Positions 57,779 to 64,000 of a DNA stretch of 64,000 bases are shown here, piece after piece. The notes under the pieces were generated by a model. It worked only from the letters and a program-made list of their open reading frames with translations. It did not search any database and was not told the origin of the DNA. Made by a program: the position numbers and the translations under genes. Every line of letters starts with the position of its first letter. Within the stretch, counting starts at the first letter, position 1. This DNA is from Symbioplanes lichenis (lineage in GTDB: Bacteria; Actinomycetota; Actinomycetes; Mycobacteriales; Micromonosporaceae): the NCBI RefSeq assembly GCF_030709675.1, contig NZ_JAUZQD010000006.1, forward strand, positions 310,001 to 374,000, read 5' to 3'.

Positions 57779-58906
57779 GTGCCCGGCAAATCTTTCCCGC
57801 AGCGCGCGACGGGATATCTGGCCGGGATTCCGATCGCCCTGGCCGAGTCGCTCTACCTGATCCTCGGTGGCGCCGTTCTCGGCCCCGCCATGCTGTGGCC
57901 ACAGACCCGGAGCGGCGTGCTGCGCCTCTTCCGGGCGGGGGCACGCCGGTTCGTCGATCTGGAGCTGGGGCGGCGGTCCCGCTTCTTCGGCGACACCTTT
58001 CCCGCCGAGCGTGACGAGCAGAAGCTGCTGCCCTACATCGCCGCGCACGCCGCGGCCGGCCTGCTGTCCGCCGTGGTTCTCGCGCTGCTCGGCTTCGGCC
58101 TGGTCCTGGCGGTCCTGCTCACCTGGGGCCTGATCCGCGGCTCGATCGGCGTCGTGGACCTGCTGACCCAGGTCGTCCTCGGCGGGGTGCTGCTCTTCCT
58201 GGACCTGCAGGGGGTCCTGACCCTGGCCGCGCTGGACGGGCGCCTGGCCCGGCGCCACTTCGGACCGTCCGAGCGCGAGATGCTCAAGCGGCGGATCGCC
58301 GAGCTGTCCGCGAGCCGCGCCGGCATCGTGCGGGCGGTGGACCACGAGCGCCGGCGCATCGAGCGCGACCTGCACGACGGCGTCCAGCAACGGCTGGTCG
58401 CGCTGGCCATGCTGCTGGGCCGGGCCCGGCGCCGCAGCCCGGCCGAGGCCGCCCGGCTGCTGGAGCAGGCGCACCGCGAGTCCGAGGAAGTGCTCGTGGA
58501 GCTGCGCGAGGTGGCTTGGCGGGCCTTCCCGTCGGCGCTGGACACCGTGGGGCTGACGGCGGCCCTGGCCGGCGTCGCCGAGCGTTCCGTGATTCCCGTG
58601 CGGGTGACCGTCGAGCCGGGCGGCGACCTGCCCCGGGCGGTGGAGACCGCCGCCTACTTCGTGGTGTCGGAGGCGGTGACCAACGCGGTCAAGCACTCCG
58701 GCGCATCGGCCGTCACCGTCGGGATCGGACGTACGGCCGGTAACCTTCTCGTCCGGGTCACCGACGACGGGTCCGGCGGCGCCGACCCGGAGGGCAGTGG
58801 CCTCTCCGGGCTGCGGCTGCGGGCCGCCGCCCTCGACGGGCGGATGACGGTGACCAGCCCGCCCGGCGGCCCCACCGAGATCACTGTGGAGATCCCTTGC
58901 GACTGA
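57779..58906 (+). CDS. DesK/NarL-type sensor histidine kinase
   Basis: A 375-residue membrane kinase. A sensor-type N-terminal domain of the DUF-Sensor class with helices at about 15-40 (LAGIPIALAESLYLILGGAV) and 90-140 (LLSAVVLALLGFGLVLAVLL, VVLGGVLLFLDLQGVL) precedes HisKA_3 with HERRRIERDLHDGVQQRLVA (phosphorylatable His about 199). HATPase_c has N-box SEAVTNAVKHSGASAV, G1-type VTDDGSGGAD and SGLSGLRLRAAALDG. It starts at GTG 57779. Its 3' end overlaps the regulator gene by 10 bases, so they are cotranscribed, but that regulator lacks the phosphoacceptor. Confidence 0.92.
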   Translation: MPGKSFPQRATGYLAGIPIALAESLYLILGGAVLGPAMLWPQTRSGVLRLFRAGARRFVDLELGRRSRFFGDTFPAERDEQKLLPYIAAHAAAGLLSAVVLALLGFGLVLAVLLTWGLIRGSIGVVDLLTQVVLGGVLLFLDLQGVLTLAALDGRLARRHFGPSEREMLKRRIAELSASRAGIVRAVDHERRRIERDLHDGVQQRLVALAMLLGRARRRSPAEAARLLEQAHRESEEVLVELREVAWRAFPSALDTVGLTAALAGVAERSVIPVRVTVEPGGDLPRAVETAAYFVVSEAVTNAVKHSGASAVTVGIGRTAGNLLVRVTDDGSGGADPEGSGLSGLRLRAAALDGRMTVTSPPGGPTEITVEIPCD

Positions 58907-59355
58907 TCCTGGCCGAGGACTCGATCCTGCTGCGGGAGGGCCTGGTCCGGCTGCTCACCGAGGAGGGGCACGAGGTGCTGGCCGCCGTGGGCGACGGCGA
59001 CGCCCTGCTGCGCGAGGTCGACCTGCTCAAGGACCGGGTGTCGCGGGTGGAGGAGTTCCTCGACTCGCTGGAGCGGGTCCACGGCGGCGGCGCCGCCATC
59101 GACCCCGAGGTGGTGCGCCAGCTCCTCGCGCGCACCACCCACGTCGACCCGCTGAGCAAGCTCACCAACCGCGAGCGCGAGGTGCTCGACCAGATGGCGC
59201 AGGGCCACACCAATGCCGCCATCGCCGCGAAGCTGTACATCTCGCAGAGCGCGGTCGAGAAGAACGTCAACATGATCTTCGAGAAGCTCGACCTGACCCG
59301 CACGACCGGATACAGCCGGCGGGTCCTGGCCGTCCTGCACTACCTGGGCTCGTGA
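58897..59355 (+). CDS. LuxR/NarL-type regulator with internally deleted receiver
   Basis: A 152-residue protein from a TTG start (GGAG upstream) overlapping the kinase gene. The first 40 residues are a normal receiver start (MRLILAEDSILLREGLVRLL, with the acidic E7/D8 pair). The sequence then jumps from VGDGDALLREV to LLKDRVSRVEEFLDSLERVH, which is the end of the receiver. About 70 residues that normally include the phosphoacceptor Asp (VVDVRMPP region) and the Thr/Ser strand are missing, in frame. The HTH (LSKLTNREREVLDQMAQGHT, then NAAIAAKLYISQSAVEKNVN) is intact. Normal relatives are about 215 residues long. Likely phosphorylation-independent, or a recent deletion allele. Confidence 0.9.
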   Translation: MRLILAEDSILLREGLVRLLTEEGHEVLAAVGDGDALLREVDLLKDRVSRVEEFLDSLERVHGGGAAIDPEVVRQLLARTTHVDPLSKLTNREREVLDQMAQGHTNAAIAAKLYISQSAVEKNVNMIFEKLDLTRTTGYSRRVLAVLHYLGS

Positions 59356-59428
59356 CGATTCCAGCCATCCCTCGCGTCATTTCCGGGCCGATTCCTTCAG
59401 CCCACTCCTGACACCCGGCATCCCGGTG

Positions 59429-59524
59429 GTGCCGGCGCTCTCCTCGGGGGCGGCCGCCGTCGGCCTCTCCGCCCTCGTGCTGTCGCGGGCCTGGCGGCCC
59501 GGCGCGTACGACCGCCCGCGCTGA
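59429..59524 (+). other. Possible C-terminal relic of a membrane protein gene
   Basis: The spacer 59356-59524 carries a short in-frame stretch ending PVVPALSSGAAAVGLSALVL then SRAWRPGAYDRPR and a stop at 59522-59524. It reads like the tail of a membrane protein, but no upstream start or family match is visible. It ends immediately before the convergent DedA gene. Treat as a relic or as chance. Confidence 0.25.
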
Positions 59525-60226
59525 TCAGGACCGGTCACCCCGGCGCGAACCGGCGCGCCGGCGCCGCGCCCGCGGCATCCGGTTGACCACGAACCAGGCG
59601 AACAGCAGCACGCAGACCGCGATGACGACGTTCTGGTAGGTGCCGACCCAGCCCTCGATCGCGGTCCAGCTCTCGCCGAGCCCGTAGCCCGCGACGATGA
59701 AGATCGAGTTCCAGATCAGGCTGCCCAGGGTCGTGCAGAGCAGGAACGTGGTGATCCGCATGCGCTCCAGCCCGGCGGGGATCGAGATCAGGCTGCGGAA
59801 GATGGGAATCATGCGGCCGAGGAAGACGGCCTTGACGCCGTGCCGGGCGAACCACTCCTCGGTGCGGTCCACGTCGGCCAGCCTCACCAGCGGCAGCCGC
59901 TCGGCGATCGCCCTGACCCGGCCGCGGCCCAGCAGGGCACCGACGTAGTAGAGCACCACCGCGCCGGCCACGGAGCCGATGGTGGTCCAGATGATCGCGG
60001 AGGCCAGGTTGAGGTCGCCCTGGCTGGCCGCGAAGCCCGCGAGCGGAAGGATGACCTCGCTGGGGATCGGCGGGAAGAGATTCTCGAGGGCGACGGCGAT
60101 GCCGGCGCCCGGGCCGCCCAGCTTCTCCACCAGGTCGGTGACGAAGGCGACGATACCGCTCGGCTCGGTTGACGGCTCGGCGGCGAGGATGCCGGCCCGG
60201 TCGGAAAAGGTCCTCGTGATGTCCAT
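59525..60226 (-). CDS. DedA-family membrane protein
   Basis: A 233-residue integral membrane protein. DedA/SNARE-assoc signatures: VALENLFPPIPSEVILPLAG (about 46-65; the Pro-Glu reentrant loop), GSVAGAVVLYYVGALLGRGR (about 84-103), FLGRMIPIFRSLISIPAGLE (about 135-154; F.GR..P..R motif) and GSLIWNSIFIVAGYGLGESW. DedA proteins are flippase-like transporters for undecaprenyl phosphate or other lipids. The C-terminal tail is highly basic (RARRRRAGSRRGD). It is transcribed away from the aminotransferase and PKS genes only in order, not direction. Confidence 0.92.
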   Translation of the reverse strand: MDITRTFSDRAGILAAEPSTEPSGIVAFVTDLVEKLGGPGAGIAVALENLFPPIPSEVILPLAGFAASQGDLNLASAIIWTTIGSVAGAVVLYYVGALLGRGRVRAIAERLPLVRLADVDRTEEWFARHGVKAVFLGRMIPIFRSLISIPAGLERMRITTFLLCTTLGSLIWNSIFIVAGYGLGESWTAIEGWVGTYQNVVIAVCVLLFAWFVVNRMPRARRRRAGSRRGDRS

Positions 60227-60336
60227 GTCCCGACGCTAGGATGGCGCCCGCGCAGCCACTATGAGCTGCACCGTTGACTTGGCGGCGGTCCACCGCAGCG
60301 GCGTCCTGCGGAAAACCACAGGGGACGCTGAGGTGG

Positions 60337-61920
60337 TCACTGCAGACAGACGGCCGGCAGGACGAACCAGCGCAACTCCTCGACATAGCCCGGCAGCCCG
60401 GCGCCCCCGTCGTCCGCGGGCTCGGGACGGTCCGCGGCCAGGGCGTAAGCCTCCGCGAGGTGCCCGGCCAGCGACTCCTCGCCGAGTTCCTCACCCTCGC
60501 CGCCCGCGAGGAGATCGATCTCGGACACGGGCGGCGGCGACGCCCGGTGCCGCCAGCGGCCGGTGTGCGGGTCGAAGCGGTAGTCGGGCAGGAAGCGCGC
60601 GCCGCACCGGGCGACGAAGAGCACCGCGTCGGCCAGGTACCCGGCGACCGTGGGAGTGAAGAAGTAGTTGAGGCCGACCCGCGCCCAGCCGGGCTTGACG
60701 CCCTCCCACCCGGCGTCGATCAGCTTCTCGAAGGCCCGCGAGCGCGCCTCGTCGATGCCGAGGAGCCGGTGCCCGTACGGGCCCGCGCACGAGCACCCGC
60801 CCCGCGCCTGGATGCCGAACAGATCGTTGAGCAGCGTGACGACGAAGTTGTGGTGCAGGAACCGGTCGCCGTGCGCCACTTGGAACGACACGATCGGCAG
60901 CCGGTCGGGGTCGCCGGGGCCGAGGACGCGGACGCGCGGTTCGTCCCGCCACCGCTCGGAGACACTGCGCCACAGCCGGTGCTCGCGGGCGTTGATGGAT
61001 TTCACGCCGACCGCTTCCTTGACGGCGAAGACAAGGCCGGCGCGGATCGACTCCACGATGGCCGGGGTGCCCGCCTCCTCCCGCGCGACCGGGTCGTCCC
61101 GATAGCGGTGGCCGACCGGGTCGACGTACGCGACGGTGCCGCCGCCCGGCGCGGTCGGGGCCGCGGGGATCAGCTCGCGCCGCACCACCAGCACGCCGGG
61201 GGTCTGCGGGCCGCCGGGGAACTTGTGCGGGGAGAGCACCACGGCGTCCTTGCCGGTCATGCTTATTTCCAGGTACGGGCCCCCGGCCGCATAGTCGAAC
61301 ACCGACAGCGCCCCGTGCTCGTGCAGCACCCGCGCGATCGCCGTGGTGTCGGACAGCACACCGGTCACGTTGGACGCAGCGGAGAAACTGCCGGCGATCA
61401 GCGGGCGGCGCTCGTTCTCCGCCAGCAGCCGGCGCAGGTCGGCCAGGTCGATGTGGCCGTCGGGGCGTTCGGCGACGACCAGCACGTCGGCCCGGCTCTC
61501 GCGCCAGGGCAGTTCGTTGGAGTGGTGTTCGTACGGTCCGATCAGGACGAGCGGCCGGTCGCCCCCGCCGGCGCCGGGGCCGCCGCGCAGCCCGAGCAGC
61601 GCCACGAGCTTGTCGATCGCCGCGGTCACCCCGGAGCCGCAGAAGATCACCACGTCGTCGTCGGTGCCGCCGACCGCCCGGTGGATCGTGCGGCGCGCCT
61701 GTTCGCGCAGCCGGGTGGTGTGCGCCCCGGTCGCCGACGCCTCGGTGTGCGTGTTGCCGTAGAGCGGCAGGACGTGCCGGCGGATCGCGTCCTCGACGAA
61801 GTCCAGCGACCGGCCCGAGGCGGTGTAGTCGGCGTAGGTCAGGCGCCGGGGCCCGTACGGGCCGTCGAGCACCGCGCCCTCGCCGATGACGCCGCGCCGC
61901 ACCCGCTCGGCCATGTCCAT
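60337..61920 (-). CDS. Class V aminotransferase / cysteine desulfurase-like PLP enzyme
   Basis: A 527-residue PLP protein. DYTASGRSLDFVEDAI and YGNTHTEASATG are at the N-terminus. The PLP-phosphate region is FCGSGVTAAIDKLVALLGLR, the stacking His lies in IGPYEHHSNELPW, the Asp in SVFDYAAGGPYLEI, and the Schiff-base Lys in LSPHKFPGGPQTPG (about 232-245). A Cys-containing loop GGCSCAGPYGH (about 368-378) resembles the persulfide Cys region of SufS/Csd, but its two Cys residues differ from SufS. The C-terminal 100 residues are an added tail. It lies 53 bases after the PKS module and may supply an amine or sulfur. Confidence 0.88.
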   Translation of the reverse strand: MDMAERVRRGVIGEGAVLDGPYGPRRLTYADYTASGRSLDFVEDAIRRHVLPLYGNTHTEASATGAHTTRLREQARRTIHRAVGGTDDDVVIFCGSGVTAAIDKLVALLGLRGGPGAGGGDRPLVLIGPYEHHSNELPWRESRADVLVVAERPDGHIDLADLRRLLAENERRPLIAGSFSAASNVTGVLSDTTAIARVLHEHGALSVFDYAAGGPYLEISMTGKDAVVLSPHKFPGGPQTPGVLVVRRELIPAAPTAPGGGTVAYVDPVGHRYRDDPVAREEAGTPAIVESIRAGLVFAVKEAVGVKSINAREHRLWRSVSERWRDEPRVRVLGPGDPDRLPIVSFQVAHGDRFLHHNFVVTLLNDLFGIQARGGCSCAGPYGHRLLGIDEARSRAFEKLIDAGWEGVKPGWARVGLNYFFTPTVAGYLADAVLFVARCGARFLPDYRFDPHTGRWRHRASPPPVSEIDLLAGGEGEELGEESLAGHLAEAYALAADRPEPADDGGAGLPGYVEELRWFVLPAVCLQ

Positions 61921-61940
61921 CGTCCACCTCCCGGTGGCGC

Positions 61941-61952
61941 ACGAACGTTCGT
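61941..61952. promoter_or_regulatory. 12-bp palindrome between PKS and aminotransferase genes
   Basis: acgaacgttcgt is a perfect palindrome located 21 bases before the aminotransferase start codon and 22 after the PKS stop (both on the minus strand). Palindromes of this form are common TetR-family sites. Its position suggests separate control of the aminotransferase gene. Confidence 0.5.
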
Positions 61953-61973
61953 TAAGTCGGTCGAACTACTGAA

Positions 61974-64000
61974 CTATAGCCACGCCCGGATCGCCGCCGC
62001 GGTGGTCGCGGCGTGCTCGTCGAGCATGGTGACGTGGTCACCGGGCACCTCGACGCGCTCGTGCGGCACCGACCGCGTCGCCCGCCAGTCGTCCGGCATG
62101 CCGCTGACCGGTTCGCTCGCGGCGATCAGCAGGCTCGGCGTGGCCAGTGGGCCGGGCCGCCAGCCGTGCAGCATCCGCAGGTAGGCGCCGGTGGCCAGCA
62201 GCGCCGTCTGCTCCGCGGCCGGGCCGAGGTGCCCGCCGGCCCGGTCCAGCCCGGTGACGAGCAGGCGGGCCAGCCACTCCTCGGTGGTCTGGCCGAGGTC
62301 CTGTTCGTACGTGTCGAGCAGCACGAGCCCGGCCGGTGGGCGGCCCGCCTCTTCGAGGGCGGCGGTGACGGCGTGCGCGAGCTGCCCGCCGCTGGACCGC
62401 CCGACCAGCACGGCGGTCCCGGCCGCGCCGGCCAGCCGGGCCACGAGCTCGTCGCGGGACCCGGGCAGCTGCCGGAGATCCTCGAAGCCGGGCAGCGGCA
62501 GGACCGTGACCGGGCCGGGATAGGCGCGGCTCAACGCCAGGAACTCGGCCGCCCCGGCAGGTCCGAAGGAGGGCAGGCAGAGCAGGGGTGGCGCCTCACC
62601 CGCGGTGCTGAGGGGCACGGGTGCGGGCAGGCCACCCGTACGCCCCTGAACCGCGGCCGCGGACGCGCTGACCAGGAGGTGGACGGCGAGCCGGGGGTCG
62701 GCGACGCGGTGGAAGAGGCCGGCCAGCGTGGCGAGCGGCTCGGCGGTCTCCGCCGGCAGCTGATCGGCGAGCCAGGCGGCCAGGGCAGCCGGGGTCGGGT
62801 GGTCGAAGACGACGGTCGCGGGCATGGCGATGCCGGTGACCGCGACCAGGCGGGTCCGCAGCTGGATCGAGCTGACCGAGTCGAGCCCCTGGTCGGTGAA
62901 CGGCCCCCGCACGTCGACGGTCGCCGGGTCAGCCAGCCCGAGCTCGGCGGCCAGCTCGTCGCGGACGACCTTCTCGAGTTCCGCCACCCGGTCCGGCCCG
63001 GTGAACTGCCGCACCCGCGTGACCACCGGAGGTGCGGCGACGGGCGGGGCGGAGCGGTCGAGCACGATCGGGGCGAGCACCGGCTCGTCCGAGGTCAGAG
63101 CCGCGTCGAAGGCGGCGGTCACCTCGGCGGGGGTCATGGCGCGCACCCCCGAGCGGCCGGCCGGCATGCCGCCCGCCAGATCGAGCGGTCCCCACGCCAG
63201 CGACAGCGCGGGCTGCCCGGCGGCGTGGCGGCGCCGGGCCAGGTCGTCGAGGAACGCGTTGCCGGCCGCGTAGGCGCCCTGCCCCGGGTTGCCGAGCAGG
63301 TTCGACGCGGACGAGCACAGCACGAAGGCGGCCAGGTCGCCGGTCAGCTCGTGCAAGTGCCAGGCGGCGTCGACCTTGGGCCGCAGGACGGCGTCGGCCC
63401 GCGCCCGGGTCACCGTCTCGATCGGCCCGTCGCCGAGCACCCCGGCGGCGTGCACCACCGCACTGACCGGCGGATCCGCGGCGGCGAGGACCGCGGCGAG
63501 CGCGTCCCGGTCGGCGGCGTCGACGGCCCGGACGGTGACCGTGGCGCCCTCGATGGTGACGGCGCCGGGCCGCCGACCGGCCAGCAGCAGATGACGTACG
63601 CCGTGGGCCCGCACCAGATGCCGCGCCAGCACCTGTCCGAGGGCGCCGGTCCCACCCGTGATGAGCACGGTCCCGTCCCCGAAACTGCTCCGCGAGCCGC
63701 CGGTCGTCGCCCGCACGAGCCGCGGCCGGAGCAGCTTCCCCTCGGCGACGCGAACCTGCGTCTCGGCGGCGGCGGCCCGGATCGCGGCGGGCAGGGCGGC
63801 CCGCGACTCCTCGGTGCCGTCCAGCTCGACCAGCCCGACCTGCCCCGGATACTCGCCGGCGGCTACGCGGACCAGTCCCGCCACGGCCGCCGACGTGGTG
63901 GTGACGACGACCCGGTCCGTCCCGGCCAGGGCCGCCCGCAGCCGAGTGACCGTCGCCCACACCTGGTCGTGCACGTCGCCGGGCGTCGCCGGGGCGGGGA
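61974..64000 (-). CDS. Type I polyketide synthase, terminal module: KR-ACP-TE (partial)
   Basis: The 3' end of a modular PKS gene that continues past 64000. Counting from GTG 63974 (an internal codon, not a true start), a KR spans about 100-285: TVLITGGTGALGQVLARHLV for NADPH, HAAGVLGDG (LDD-like, with the last Asp kept, suggesting B-type) and SSASNLLGNPGQGAYAAGNA with Tyr 235 and Asn 239. The ACP is at about 330-405 with Ser 366 in TDQGLDSVSSIQL. A thioesterase fills about 450-666 with GRSSGGQLAHA (Ser 527) and His in PGDHVTMLDEH. KS and AT, if present, lie outside the window. The chain would be released here by hydrolysis or cyclisation. Confidence 0.95.
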   Translation of the reverse strand, partial: PAPATPGDVHDQVWATVTRLRAALAGTDRVVVTTTSAAVAGLVRVAAGEYPGQVGLVELDGTEESRAALPAAIRAAAAETQVRVAEGKLLRPRLVRATTGGSRSSFGDGTVLITGGTGALGQVLARHLVRAHGVRHLLLAGRRPGAVTIEGATVTVRAVDAADRDALAAVLAAADPPVSAVVHAAGVLGDGPIETVTRARADAVLRPKVDAAWHLHELTGDLAAFVLCSSASNLLGNPGQGAYAAGNAFLDDLARRRHAAGQPALSLAWGPLDLAGGMPAGRSGVRAMTPAEVTAAFDAALTSDEPVLAPIVLDRSAPPVAAPPVVTRVRQFTGPDRVAELEKVVRDELAAELGLADPATVDVRGPFTDQGLDSVSSIQLRTRLVAVTGIAMPATVVFDHPTPAALAAWLADQLPAETAEPLATLAGLFHRVADPRLAVHLLVSASAAAVQGRTGGLPAPVPLSTAGEAPPLLCLPSFGPAGAAEFLALSRAYPGPVTVLPLPGFEDLRQLPGSRDELVARLAGAAGTAVLVGRSSGGQLAHAVTAALEEAGRPPAGLVLLDTYEQDLGQTTEEWLARLLVTGLDRAGGHLGPAAEQTALLATGAYLRMLHGWRPGPLATPSLLIAASEPVSGMPDDWRATRSVPHERVEVPGDHVTMLDEHAATTAAAIRAWL

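Noticed and set aside
1..64000. tRNA, rRNA, riboswitch or phage attachment sites
   Set aside because: No cloverleaf-like segment, rRNA core or att-type duplicated tRNA end was noticed while reading; a tRNAscan/Rfam run would be needed to exclude them.

Overview
The window is a chromosomal stretch of a very high-GC actinomycete. The codon use is strongly GC-biased, genes are tightly packed with many ATGA/GTGA stop-start overlaps, and the gene content is typical of the group: a DUF574-type methyltransferase, a mycothiol-dependent isomerase-type protein, Scr/MmyB-type XRE regulators, ECF sigma factors, F420/FMN luciferase-like oxidoreductases, and a second YidC next to a DUF6412-type protein. 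A member of the Micromonosporaceae (Actinoplanes-like) is the most likely source, but that placement is an inference from gene content and was not tested. No rRNA, tRNA, CRISPR array or complete insertion sequence was seen.

Layout. 1-2.2 kb: edge of a DUF574 methyltransferase, a secreted seven-repeat RCC1-type propeller and an unknown protein. 2.2-7.5 kb: a four-gene minus-strand operon coupled by stop-start overlaps. It holds an EgtD-like methyltransferase, a second methyltransferase with an unusual N-terminal domain, an 835-residue protein with a degenerate P-loop and a helical repeat region, and a small membrane protein. I know of no described pathway for it, and it is the best candidate here for an undescribed system. 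7.5-11.4 kb: a complete spermidine/putrescine-type ABC importer. 11.5-18.9 kb: an arsC relic, DUF6412/YidC, two hydrolases, a TPR regulator-like protein, an XRE regulator, a luciferase-like oxidoreductase and a CBS-BON protein. 19-22.7 kb: an arsenic island (arsC-arsR diverging from arsM, with two operator-like palindromes) and a VIT-family transporter. 22.8-29 kb: a GC-rich repeat array, an SDR without the usual catalytic Tyr, a MacB/FtsX-type exporter, and an HD alarmone-hydrolase-like protein facing a LysR regulator across an AT-rich palindrome.

29-33.5 kb: a self-contained class I P450 operon (P450, 3Fe-4S ferredoxin, ferredoxin reductase, SDR), then an OmpR-type regulator and a relic of a histidine kinase. 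33.6-45.8 kb: a TM2 protein, an esterase, TetR/pobA, an ECF sigma factor with an NTF2-like tail, a group D flavin monooxygenase-like protein, a Tat-exported polysaccharide deacetylase, a membrane-anchored propeller, a PhyH oxygenase diverging from a LacI regulator around a 28-bp perfect palindrome, and a thioredoxin-reductase-like protein diverging from an AraC regulator. 45.9-49.3 kb: a 1110-residue secreted multi-domain carbohydrate protein, then an IS21 relic. 49.8-60.2 kb: an ECF sigma/anti-sigma pair, a beta carbonic anhydrase, a soluble double-GAF chemotaxis-type transducer, a PhoX-like protein, an XRE/SDR pair, an F420-type oxidoreductase, a DesK/NarL-type kinase whose partner regulator has lost most of its receiver domain, and a DedA protein. 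60.3-64 kb: a class V aminotransferase behind the last module (KR-ACP-TE) of a type I polyketide synthase that runs off the window.

Two themes recur. Short tandem repeat arrays sit exactly on gene 3' ends and supply the stop codons (17.1, 22.9 and 55.0 kb). Relics of partly deleted genes are common (arsC, histidine kinase, IstA, response regulator receiver), which suggests an actively rearranging accessory region.
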